NCBI GenBank assembly: GCA_029242325.1
Contig: JAQWUD010000047.1
Location: forward strand, 1-64,000
Length of the DNA: 64,000 bases
Direction of reading: 5' to 3'
From: Luminiphilus sp.
GTDB lineage: Bacteria; Pseudomonadota; Gammaproteobacteria; Pseudomonadales; Halieaceae
Shown here: positions 44,344 to 52,851 of the stretch, piece by piece
Numbering within the stretch: position 1 is the stretch's first letter
Layout of the letters: each line of letters starts with the position of its first letter
Notes under the pieces: generated by a model
What the model was told of the DNA's origin: nothing
Database searches by the model: none
What the model saw: the letters and a program-made list of their open reading frames with translations, nothing else
Position numbers and translations under genes: made by a program

Positions 44344-45357
44344 TTGTCAGAGCAAACGATTCTTGCCAGTGACTTCCGCGTGATCGTGCGATATCTGTCA
44401 GCGCGGGGAATCAACGCTGATAGCGCCTTGGATGCCGCGGGGGTTTTACCAATGGCACTGAGCCAGCCTCGAGCGAGAGTCCCTGCGCAGCAGTTAGGCG
44501 AATTACTCACGCAGCTTTCACATCAATTTCCTGAAAGCAACCTTGGCTTCGAATTGGCCGATCATCACCATGTCACCGATCCACATATGCTGGGCATCAC
44601 TGCTGTCGCCTCTGCAACCGGCATTGACGCCTTGAGGAGAATCATTCGTTACCAGGCACTTGTCTCCACCCATGAATCCCTGCGACTGGTAGAGAGCGAG
44701 TCTACCGTCACTCTGTCGAAATCGGTGGTGCAAAATGAAGCCGCAGAACACATCATTCAGGTGTTCTTATTCACGGTGGTACTTAACGCAATCAGGAATA
44801 TTACGGGCTTCAAAGGTGATATCGCCGGTGTGAGGTTCACTGGCCGGGCTCAGGGTAAAGAATCTCTCTACCGGGCGCATTTCGGACCTCGAGCGGCCTT
44901 CTCGCAAAGCGAAGCGGAGCTGATTCTACCGAGACCCGTGCTTGAGCCACCTATTACAACCGCGAATGTCGACATCCTCACCGCCAACGAACCTATGCTA
45001 GCGTCTCTGGTGCGGTCTGTGCGAGAGAAGAGCCTCGCCGCTACTGTAAAGCTCGCTATTCTGGATCGCCTCCCCGAACGCACCTTGACTGAGCAAGAAG
45101 CTGCAGACTCCCAGAATATCAGCCTGCGCACCTTTCAACGACGCCTCGAGAGTGAGAACAGCCGCTATCGCGTGCTCATGGATCAAACGCGAACCGAATT
45201 AGCCGAGCGCCTCTTGGCCGATTCCAATTATGCTCTCTCGGAGGTGAGTTATTACTGCGGTTTCAGCGAGCAAGCTTCCTTCTCCCGGGCCTTCAAACGA
45301 TGGACCGGACAAACGCCTTCGCGCTACCGGGAAGGACTACTTGCCTCACCCGCGTGA
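44344..45357 (+). CDS. AraC-family transcriptional regulator with arabinose-binding-like N-terminal domain
   Basis: 337 residues with a TTG start. The N-terminal region (SDFRVIVRYLSARGINADSA) matches the PF12625-type domain of AraC regulators such as OruR. The C-terminal two helix-turn-helix motifs are ISLRTFQRRLESENSRYRVL and SEVSYYCGFSEQASFSRAFKRWTG, with TPSRYR at the end. Related regulators respond to ornithine, arginine or fatty-acid derivatives. It follows the sugar dehydrogenase gene by 46 bases on the same strand, so it may regulate it, or the threonine aldolase gene downstream. Confidence 0.88.
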   Translation: MSEQTILASDFRVIVRYLSARGINADSALDAAGVLPMALSQPRARVPAQQLGELLTQLSHQFPESNLGFELADHHHVTDPHMLGITAVASATGIDALRRIIRYQALVSTHESLRLVESESTVTLSKSVVQNEAAEHIIQVFLFTVVLNAIRNITGFKGDIAGVRFTGRAQGKESLYRAHFGPRAAFSQSEAELILPRPVLEPPITTANVDILTANEPMLASLVRSVREKSLAATVKLAILDRLPERTLTEQEAADSQNISLRTFQRRLESENSRYRVLMDQTRTELAERLLADSNYALSEVSYYCGFSEQASFSRAFKRWTGQTPSRYREGLLASPA

Positions 45358-45368
45358 ATAACGCGACA

Positions 45369-46394
45369 TCAGGCGCTGGCGATAATCGCGAGCGCTGCAT
45401 CAACTTCAGATACTGTGGTTGCAAAATGTGTAATAAAGCGCGTCATATCAGCCTTGGCGGGCCAGTCATAAAACTGAAGCCCCTCGTCTCTTAACGCCAG
45501 GCGAATATTGCCCGGGATCACCGGGAAGATCTCGTTGGCCTGTACCGACCAGGGAACGTCAATTTCAGCTCTCTCATAAAACCCAGCAGCGAGCCGCTGA
45601 GTCATATCATTGGCATGCCGTGCATTCTTGAGCCACACATCATCTTCGAGCAGCGCAAGCCACTGGGCGCTGAGATATCGATGCTTCGACCATAAGTGGC
45701 CGGCCCTTTTACGGCGGTATTCAAACTGCTCAGCTACTCGTTCGTTAAAAATAACAACCGCCTCGGCGGCCATACCTCCGTTCTTCGTCAAGCCAAAACT
45801 GAGACAGTCCACTCCTGCACCCCAGGTGAGTTCTGCCGGCGTGGCACCCGTCGACACCACGGCGTTCGCAAAGCGTGCGCCATCGACATGCACATGTAGC
45901 TGGTGCTCATCAGCTAAAGCTCGGTAAGCCGCCAGTTCTCCGGGGGTATAGACCGTGCCGGACTCGGTCACATTGGAGAGGCTGACTGCACCCGGCCGCG
46001 CATTGTGGACGCCGTGAATCTTGGCCGTTTCGATATGCGCGCGCATTTGCTCCAGCGCCGGCTTGCCTTGCTCGCCGTCTATACCCACCAAGCGGGCACC
46101 ACCGGTGTAAAGCTCCACTGCGGTGTTCTCGTCGTTCTGTGCGTGCGATCCCTTATGACAGTAAATGGCGCCCCAAGGAGGGCACAGTGCACTCAAGGCC
46201 AGCGCATTGGCTGCAGTCCCCGTGGTCACAAAAAAGACTGCGCAGCGAGTCTCAAAAATGTCCTGAACAGCGGCCTCTGCCGCTGCGCTCAGAGCATCTT
46301 CGCCATAACCCGCTGCAGTGCCGGTAGCTGCCTCAGCCAACGCTTTCAATACCGCAGGGTGCAGTCCTGACTGATTATCCGATACAAAGTGCAT
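45369..46394 (-). CDS. ltaE: Low-specificity L-threonine aldolase
   Basis: 341 residues from the ATG at 46394 (AGGGG seven bases upstream); the frame extends to 46439. This PLP-dependent fold I enzyme has DNQSGLHPAVLKALAEA, FVTTGTAANALALSAL (PLP phosphate cup), SLSNVTESGTVYTP, and the active lysine region DCLSFGLTKNGGMAAEAV (Lys in LTKN). It cleaves L-threonine or L-allo-threonine to glycine and acetaldehyde. It is convergent to the AraC gene, separated by 11 bases. Confidence 0.9.
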   Translation of the reverse strand: MHFVSDNQSGLHPAVLKALAEAATGTAAGYGEDALSAAAEAAVQDIFETRCAVFFVTTGTAANALALSALCPPWGAIYCHKGSHAQNDENTAVELYTGGARLVGIDGEQGKPALEQMRAHIETAKIHGVHNARPGAVSLSNVTESGTVYTPGELAAYRALADEHQLHVHVDGARFANAVVSTGATPAELTWGAGVDCLSFGLTKNGGMAAEAVVIFNERVAEQFEYRRKRAGHLWSKHRYLSAQWLALLEDDVWLKNARHANDMTQRLAAGFYERAEIDVPWSVQANEIFPVIPGNIRLALRDEGLQFYDWPAKADMTRFITHFATTVSEVDAALAIIASA

Positions 46395-46578
46395 GTGATC
46401 CCCTACCCTCCGTGCTCGCCATACTGGCTGCGTAAACACTGTTTCGTATTAGCCATGAGTGCAATGCCGCGCCCTGAAAGTGAGTCCACCTGCTCAGAAG
46501 CATGGATCACCGTGTCACATCGAGGCATCTCCCCGCCTACCGCTACATGGTATAAATAGATTGCCATAAAGGAACCGC

Positions 46579-49500
46579 ATGCGCGCACTCAGTTATTTCT
46601 CACTCGCCCTTGTGTTGGTGTTATCCGTAGCATCTATCGCTTTACTGAACTTAGATCTCGGTTTTCTACGTCCGTTATACGAGCGAGTGGCGAGCGATAC
46701 GCTTCAGCGTGAGGTGCGCATAGAAGGACCACTGAGCGTCAGGCTTGGGGCTACTCTTACAATATCGGCCAACCAGATCGATGTTGCTGATCGCACCCCA
46801 AACGCGGCGTCACTCGCGACGATCGATGGGCTTGAAATTCACCTCGATCTAAAGCCGCTGCTCGACAACCATATCCATATTCCCTTTGTCGCGATACGTG
46901 GCGCTAGTGTGCGCCTTGAGATCGATGACGATGGGCAGGGAAACTGGCCTGAACTGGATGGTGACTCCGACCCCAGTGACGCCATTGGTTATGCGCTGCG
47001 CGTAGCAGAAGGCCAGGTGGATGCTTTCCAATTACAGCTCCGTAATCGGTCCACAGACCGAGACTTGGAGCTCGATATCAAAACCCTTAGATCATTTCAA
47101 CGTGACAAATCCGTTCAACTGAGCGGAGCAGGCACGCTTAACAAGCGACCTTTCGATACGACGCTGAGCCTGAATAATGTGGCGTCACTACTTGAAGTAA
47201 ATCAATGGGAAATCGATTGGCAAGGCTTTATCGGCGCCGCCACCTTCCAGTCTTCAGCCTACATCGAAGCGGTTGATCAGTGGATGCAATCGAGGCTCAG
47301 TGCCTCACTCCATACCAACAGCGCAAACGAATTGCTGACTACGCTCTCTCTTCCCTTGATTGATGACGGGCCGGTCGATATCGCCATCACCTTGGGACCA
47401 GACCTTGCGGCCACCGTGCTCGATATTGACGCTACCTTTGGTGAGTTCCAGATCAAAGGACTCGCCAGCAGTGAGACACCGGATACGCTAGCGTCAGGGC
47501 AGGTAGCCATGATCGCCAGTGGTCCTGATCTTGCACAGTTAGGAGCGTTTTTCGGTGAAAAAAATTGGCCTGCAAGTGCTTTTCAGGCCAATGTGGATAC
47601 CTCACTCCGGAACTTTCGGGTCGAAATAGAGCGCTTCGAGCTCACCAGTGACGCCGTCACCATCTCCCTGATAGGCGCTCTGCCAGACTACCGAGCACCA
47701 GGCTCCGGCGCGCTAGAGGGTGCCATCTATATCCCCTCTCTCGCGGTATTGTCAGAGGTACTAGACCTTCCCAAATCATTACAGGGCCCCCTCAATGGGA
47801 AGATGTCACTCACCCGGTCTGGTCAGGGCACAGACGTCCTGATAAAAAGCGACACGCCTTTTTTATCTTTTGAAGTGGGCGGGCGCATAGAACCTGGCGA
47901 GAGTATGCTGGGGTCAGCGCTCACCCTTACCGGCCACAGTGATACGACAGATTTGCTTCTGGGGCTTGCCGTCGATAACCCGCCCCCGCTGCCGCCACTG
48001 GATTTCACCGGCAAATTTACGATTGAGGCGCCAGAAACATTGAGAACCCGCGACTTACGCGTCACGCTAGGGGACGACGTAGTTCTCGCTGAGGGCATTT
48101 TTGGCTGGTCACACGCTCTGCCCAAAACCGCGATCAGTCTGTCGATTGAATCACCCAATTTGCGCTCGACACTCGCCGAGTGGGTTCCGGCACCCGAGCA
48201 GATTCCAGCACTGCCAGCCAACGCGAGCGGACAAATCTCTTACTCCTCCTCCGACACGCTCCGCATCACTGACGGCTCGGCAAACGTGGCAGGAGGCTCT
48301 GGGCGCTTTTCCGGAACAGTGATGCTGAGGGGCACTGCCCCCACTATCTCGGGCAATTGGAATGTTCAGTTCCCCGCAATACAGCCGCTGTTGACTACAG
48401 CGGAAGTGCCACCACACTTTGAAAAACCCGTCGCCTTTGAAGGTGAGGCGACGTGGCAACCCGGCAAAGTCTCTATTGATATTGCGGAGGGCCAGTTGCG
48501 TTATGGTTCTACGAGCTTTGCCGGTAATCTATCGCTGGACCTCGAGGCTGAAACAATGCGATTTGACGTAGAGTCAAATACACCCGATATCACTGATTAC
48601 GCACCGGATGATGAGGATCTGGCGCCCGCTTTTTCAGTACCTATAAGCCTTCGTGCAGTAGGCGAACTCAGTGAGGAGGCCTGGTCGGTGGAAGCGCTTC
48701 AGATCGAATCCACTCAGGCGAAGATTGACAGCAGCGGGTATCTCGAACTCGACGGCGATGCCTTTGTCAACAGTCATCTGAACAGCTTCATCACCATCGC
48801 CAGCCTCAACGTTTTCGATGAGCTGACGGCTCTCGCATTACCCGATCAAGGCCTGGTAGTGAGCGCCGAGCTCGACTCGCGCGGCGGCGCCTTGGTCATC
48901 GAACGGCTAAAGCTCATCTCCGGGGAGAGCGATCTCTCCCTTACTGGCCGTGTTGAGAACCCGGAAGCATTAAAGGTTGAATTTACGGCGGTCAGTGAGG
49001 AAATTAATCTTACTCCCTGGATCACCATGCTGGCTGAGCGGCAAGCAGCGACGCCCAAAAAAGCCCCTTCAGAGGGCGATGCAGCTGGGAATGATCGACT
49101 GATTCCAGATGTGCCCCTCACCTTCGACTGGCCCGAGGCTGTTCGGGCCTCTGTCGATGTCAGCGTAGCGAAAATATCAGGTCTGGCAAGACCGGTGCTG
49201 AGTATCAAAGGAGCAGGCCAAGTGGATCAACAGGGCGTTATCATTGAATCCTTGTCTGCCGAGAATGCACGTGGTGGTGTGTCGCACTTATCTGGCGAAT
49301 TTTTGCGCATGCCGGGTGGGCTGCCCCGGCTGAATGTCAAGATCGATGGTTCCGAACTCTTACTGGGCATACCGAAGGCGCCGCAAGAAGAAGTGAATTC
49401 GCTTCCACCCTATGCGGTGAAAGCGCGGCTCACGGGTTCGGGTGCGACCGCGCGCGAACTCGCCTCTAATCTGAGCGGCTATATCAACGTGACCATGGAT

Positions 49501-50010
49501 GAGGGAAAGGTATTGAATACCGGCCTGGACCTGCTGACTAACAGTTTTGTGCAGGAACTGTCCAACGCATTGAATCCTTTTCAGGACCAGCAAGAAAGCA
49601 CTAAGATCAATTGTGCGGCTGCCTTCACTTCCATCGAAAAAGGCCAGATGCGGGGAAAACCTGCCGTCGTTGTCGACACCCCCAACGTCAAAATCCTGGC
49701 AGACCTAGCGCTGAATTTGGAAAGTGAAAAGATCCAGGCCCAATTCAAGACGGCGCCTCAAAAAGGACTGGGCTTCAGTATGTCGAGCCTGGTCAATCCT
49801 TATGTAGAGGTCACAGGTACGCTGGGCAAACCCCGACTGTCATTGAATCCGGCCAATACCATTGTGGGGGGCAGCATCGCAGTCATGACAGGCGGCGTCT
49901 CTATTTTGGTCGGCAACCTCGTGCAGAGAGTGACGACGAGTGGCAACATTTGCTCCACACGACTACGGAAAGCGAACGAGGAGATGGCACAGCTAGATGC
50001 AGCGGGTTAG
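46579..50010 (+). CDS. Large AsmA-family membrane protein
   Basis: 1143 residues. An N-terminal membrane helix (YFSLALVLVLSVASIALLNL) anchors a long periplasmic region. AsmA-type N-terminal features follow (VRIEGPLSVRLGATLTISANQIDVAD, then repeated beta-helix-like segments), and the AsmA_2-type end around GYINVTMDEGKVLNTGLDLL. The C-terminus has a hydrophobic stretch (IVGGSIAVMTGGVSILVGNL). AsmA relatives form hydrophobic grooves that move phospholipid between membranes. Its stop overlaps the serA stop by four bases (tail to tail). No operon partner. Confidence 0.85.
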   Translation: MRALSYFSLALVLVLSVASIALLNLDLGFLRPLYERVASDTLQREVRIEGPLSVRLGATLTISANQIDVADRTPNAASLATIDGLEIHLDLKPLLDNHIHIPFVAIRGASVRLEIDDDGQGNWPELDGDSDPSDAIGYALRVAEGQVDAFQLQLRNRSTDRDLELDIKTLRSFQRDKSVQLSGAGTLNKRPFDTTLSLNNVASLLEVNQWEIDWQGFIGAATFQSSAYIEAVDQWMQSRLSASLHTNSANELLTTLSLPLIDDGPVDIAITLGPDLAATVLDIDATFGEFQIKGLASSETPDTLASGQVAMIASGPDLAQLGAFFGEKNWPASAFQANVDTSLRNFRVEIERFELTSDAVTISLIGALPDYRAPGSGALEGAIYIPSLAVLSEVLDLPKSLQGPLNGKMSLTRSGQGTDVLIKSDTPFLSFEVGGRIEPGESMLGSALTLTGHSDTTDLLLGLAVDNPPPLPPLDFTGKFTIEAPETLRTRDLRVTLGDDVVLAEGIFGWSHALPKTAISLSIESPNLRSTLAEWVPAPEQIPALPANASGQISYSSSDTLRITDGSANVAGGSGRFSGTVMLRGTAPTISGNWNVQFPAIQPLLTTAEVPPHFEKPVAFEGEATWQPGKVSIDIAEGQLRYGSTSFAGNLSLDLEAETMRFDVESNTPDITDYAPDDEDLAPAFSVPISLRAVGELSEEAWSVEALQIESTQAKIDSSGYLELDGDAFVNSHLNSFITIASLNVFDELTALALPDQGLVVSAELDSRGGALVIERLKLISGESDLSLTGRVENPEALKVEFTAVSEEINLTPWITMLAERQAATPKKAPSEGDAAGNDRLIPDVPLTFDWPEAVRASVDVSVAKISGLARPVLSIKGAGQVDQQGVIIESLSAENARGGVSHLSGEFLRMPGGLPRLNVKIDGSELLLGIPKAPQEEVNSLPPYAVKARLTGSGATARELASNLSGYINVTMDEGKVLNTGLDLLTNSFVQELSNALNPFQDQQESTKINCAAAFTSIEKGQMRGKPAVVVDTPNVKILADLALNLESEKIQAQFKTAPQKGLGFSMSSLVNPYVEVTGTLGKPRLSLNPANTIVGGSIAVMTGGVSILVGNLVQRVTTSGNICSTRLRKANEEMAQLDAAG

Positions 50011-51191
50011 CCCAGCTGACTGTGTATCACTCTGAGGTTGATCACGCCCTCAAGTCCCTCAATTTTTTCGACCAGGGACGCTTTTGGCCTGCCATCCAAA
50101 TCAATGATGTTGTAGGCAATATCCTTGACGCTCTTATTCAGCAGATCAGCCACATTTAGCTCCTCCTCGCCAATCAGCGTCAGGATATGGCTGAGCATAC
50201 CGGGCTCATTTCGATTGGAAATGGTCATTCGGCAATCAGTAGTTCGCTCAAGCGCTATCGCGGGAAAATTAACTGAGTTGCGAATATTTCCATGCTCCAG
50301 AAATGCTTTGAGTTGATTCGCCGCCATGATGGCGCAGTTTTCCTCAGCCTCAGCGGTGCTGGCTCCGATGTGTGGCATCAGGAGTGTGTCCGTTCGACCC
50401 AGCAGTATGGGGTTGGGGAAATCTGCAATATAGCGACGAAGACGGCCTTCATTCAGCGCATCCACGATCGCCTCAGTAGAGACGATCTCTTCCCTCGCAA
50501 AATTGAGAAGGCAGCTACCCCTGCGAAAATGGGTCAGCATTTCAGCATTGATCAGGCTACGAGTGCTATCCAGAACAGGGAGATGCAGACTCACAAAGTC
50601 ACTGCGACCGAGCAGAGACTGCACGTTTTCCATGCGCTGGACTTCGCTGGGCAAACGCCAGGCGGCGTCGACAGACAACGCGGGATCATAGCCCACCACT
50701 TCCATCCCAAAATCGAGACCCAAACGAGCAACAAGGCTTCCAATGGAACCGAGTCCTACCACACCCAGCGTTTTGCCCGCGAGTTCTGCACCCGCAAACC
50801 GCTTTTTCTCCTGTTCCATCAAGACGTTCATGTCCTGAGCCAACATCCCGGGATCCTGAGACTGGGTAAAAGCAATGCCACCCACAATATCCCGCGAGGC
50901 GAGCAGCATTGCCGCCGCCACTAATTCCTTTACCGCATTAGCGTTGGCTCCGGGGGTATTGAAAACAGGGATACCCCTCTCGCTGCACTTCGCTATGGGA
51001 ATATTGTTGACACCTGCTCCCGCACGCGCGATGGCCGTTACTGAATGAAGTATCTCCTCTTCCTGCAACTTATGGCTTCTCAATAACAGTGCGTCCGGGT
51101 GGGCAATATCCTGACCGACCTCAAAAACCCCTCGCTCAAACCGGTCGAGCCCCTTTGGTGAAATCGTGTTGAAAGTCTTGATGCGATACAT
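50007..51191 (-). CDS. serA: D-3-phosphoglycerate dehydrogenase SerA
   Basis: 394 residues. The Rossmann motif GKTLGVVGLGSIGSLVARLG is at about residue 145. The substrate motif ARAGAGVNNIPI near residue 55, LMPHIGASTAEAEENCA (active His) and a C-terminal ACT domain (MTISNRNEPGMLSHILTLIG) give the PGDH architecture with serine feedback. It catalyses the first step of serine biosynthesis from 3-phosphoglycerate. Lies next to the AsmA gene, tail to tail. Confidence 0.92.
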   Translation of the reverse strand: MYRIKTFNTISPKGLDRFERGVFEVGQDIAHPDALLLRSHKLQEEEILHSVTAIARAGAGVNNIPIAKCSERGIPVFNTPGANANAVKELVAAAMLLASRDIVGGIAFTQSQDPGMLAQDMNVLMEQEKKRFAGAELAGKTLGVVGLGSIGSLVARLGLDFGMEVVGYDPALSVDAAWRLPSEVQRMENVQSLLGRSDFVSLHLPVLDSTRSLINAEMLTHFRRGSCLLNFAREEIVSTEAIVDALNEGRLRRYIADFPNPILLGRTDTLLMPHIGASTAEAEENCAIMAANQLKAFLEHGNIRNSVNFPAIALERTTDCRMTISNRNEPGMLSHILTLIGEEELNVADLLNKSVKDIAYNIIDLDGRPKASLVEKIEGLEGVINLRVIHSQLG

Positions 51192-51260
51192 AGCGGCTGT
51201 TCAGCTGATTTAGGGGTGCGCATTGTGCGGCATTGTTGACGCCGAAGCGAGTGGCTCGGG

Positions 51261-52190
51261 CTATATCAACGTCACTTCCTCTGTTAGATCCGCTTTGACA
51301 ACTTCCTTGATCGCGTCCGCCAACTGGCGAAATGTAACCCGGTGGGGCGATCTGCGGCGCCATGCCAACGCGTGATCCCGGCTCATGGTCACGCCATCAA
51401 CATCAGTAATTTTTGGAGTACCCGAGTCACCAATCTCAGAAGCAACATAAAGTGCGGGAAGAAAAGAAATCCCCATACCCATTACGACCATCTGTCTGAG
51501 CGTGTCCAGTGAAGTGCCCTCAAAATCATGATTGACGGTCGCGCCCAGGCTTTCGCATAAATCACTGACCTGTTTGTGATACAGGTGTTGTTCATTGATG
51601 GTCAGCACAGATTCGCCGATCAAATCTGCACCAGTAACTGACCGTTTCTGAGCAAGAGCATGTTCCAGGGGGACAGCTAATTTCACTGGCTCGCGAAATA
51701 GCGGAGCAATCTCCAGCTCATCACCCTGCAATGGGAGCGTTGTCATTACCACGTCATGAACCGCTGATTTTAGTTCTGTGCCAAGTTGCGCCGGTGTGGA
51801 CTCACGGACATATAACCGCAAATTCTCAAATTTTTTATGGAGCTGAGGTAAAACTCTCGGTAGCAGGTAAGGTCCCAGGGTTCGAGTCACACCCATACGG
51901 TATGTGCTGCCGCCTGATATATCTCTCGCTTGTTCAGAAAAACCCCTCAACTCCTCTGCGATACGCCGCGCGCGCGGGAGTAACTCCCTGCCGATTGGAG
52001 TGAGGATCACGCCACTACGTTGCCTTTCAAATAAGGAGACGTTTAATGACTTTTCCAGTGCCGCAATCTGTACTGTCAAGGTGGGTTGAGCCACTCCTAG
52101 ACGGTCCGCTGCGCGCCTAAAGCTACCCGAGTCTGCTATCGCCTCGAAGTAGCGGATCTGCTTAATGCTCAGCTTTTCCGGATGAGTCAT
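51261..52190 (-). CDS. OxyR-like LysR-family regulator lacking the peroxidatic cysteine
   Basis: 309 residues from the ATG at 52190; the frame extends to 52211. The LysR helix-turn-helix is IKQIRYFEAIADSGSFRRAA with GVAQPTLTVQIAALEKSLNV. The effector domain resembles OxyR: ADLIGESVLTINEQHLYHKQ and FEGTSLDTLRQMVVMGMGIS. Aligned by eye to E. coli OxyR, the peroxide-sensing Cys199 is Leu203 here (EQHL for DGHC), whereas Cys208 is kept (Cys212). It therefore probably does not sense H2O2 by the usual disulfide. It is divergent from the SnoaL/SulP genes across a shared ATAG-N7-CTAT palindrome. Confidence 0.82.
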   Translation of the reverse strand: MTHPEKLSIKQIRYFEAIADSGSFRRAADRLGVAQPTLTVQIAALEKSLNVSLFERQRSGVILTPIGRELLPRARRIAEELRGFSEQARDISGGSTYRMGVTRTLGPYLLPRVLPQLHKKFENLRLYVRESTPAQLGTELKSAVHDVVMTTLPLQGDELEIAPLFREPVKLAVPLEHALAQKRSVTGADLIGESVLTINEQHLYHKQVSDLCESLGATVNHDFEGTSLDTLRQMVVMGMGISFLPALYVASEIGDSGTPKITDVDGVTMSRDHALAWRRRSPHRVTFRQLADAIKEVVKADLTEEVTLI

Positions 52191-52274
52191 TACAGATAAT
52201 CCCCAGGTCAAATGAAAATGCTTTATCTCGCCTCACGCCCTAAGCGCCGGAGAATAGATCCCAGCAAACGGCAG

Positions 52275-52295
52275 GTGATAGCATTAATCTATCAC
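52275..52295. promoter_or_regulatory. Perfect palindrome GTGATAG-N7-CTATCAC, likely OxyR-type operator
   Basis: The inner part is ATAG-N7-CTAT, one half of the OxyR consensus (ATAG-N7-CTAT repeated) and also a LysR T-N11-A box. A third CTATCAC lies at 52320-52326, 31 bases further on. The palindrome starts 85 bases before the LysR start and ends 64 bases before the SnoaL-like start, the usual position for a LysR regulator that controls itself and a divergent target. Confidence 0.75.
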
Positions 52296-52359
52296 ATTTT
52301 TATATGATCTTTGATTTTCCTATCACGTATAAGGTCAGCTTTGTTTAGGAGGAATAGCA

Positions 52360-52731
52360 ATGAATGATGGTGATGTAGTGGGGTTTTTCGACACCTGGAA
52401 TGCTGCCTTAGCGACACTTGACCCCGATTCGGTGACAGCACTCTACGCAGAAGACGCCGTGTTGTTACCTACTGTTTCGAATCAGGTGCGGCACAACCAC
52501 TCCGAGATCAGGGACTATTTTGTGAGCTTCTTGCAGAAAAAGCCCCAGGGCGTGATAGACGAATCGAATGCATCCATTTTAAGCGATACACATGCCACCA
52601 ACTCGGGGGTATACACATTTACCTTTGGTGATGGTTCAACCGTGACAGCTCGATTTAGTTATCTTTACACAGCCACGGCTGATGGCTGGAAAATTCTCCA
52701 GCATCACAGCTCTGCAATGCCAGAGGGCTGA
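52360..52731 (+). CDS. SgcJ/EcaC/DUF4440-type SnoaL-like protein
   Basis: 123 residues started by an ATG with AGGAGGA seven bases upstream. A cone-shaped NTF2-like fold is indicated by FFDTWNAALATLDPDSVTAL, YAEDAVLLPTVSNQVRHNHS and the ending RFSYLYTATADGWKILQHHS. The family (calcium/calmodulin-kinase association-domain relatives) binds small ligands, and many members have no known activity. It is the first gene of a plus-strand unit with the SulP transporter and is divergent from the OxyR-like regulator. Confidence 0.82.
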   Translation: MNDGDVVGFFDTWNAALATLDPDSVTALYAEDAVLLPTVSNQVRHNHSEIRDYFVSFLQKKPQGVIDESNASILSDTHATNSGVYTFTFGDGSTVTARFSYLYTATADGWKILQHHSSAMPEG

Positions 52732-52744
52732 CAACATCACTCGA

Positions 52745-52765
52745 TCATGGATAGGCAGTCCATGA
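52745..52765 (+). repeat. Inverted repeat between SnoaL and SulP genes
   Basis: TCATGGA-N7-TCCATGA lies 14 bases after the SnoaL stop. A second small stem, GGGGC-TTT-GCCCC, is at 52811-52823, 28 bases before the SulP start. No T-run follows either, so they are not simple terminators. RNA processing or expression balancing between the two genes is possible. Confidence 0.4.
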
Positions 52766-52851
52766 CTCTCTGACTTGCCAAACGTTTGCTTCCAATGTCA
52801 ACAAATAGCCGGGGCTTTGCCCCTACTTACCCCCCCGCAGGACACACAACG

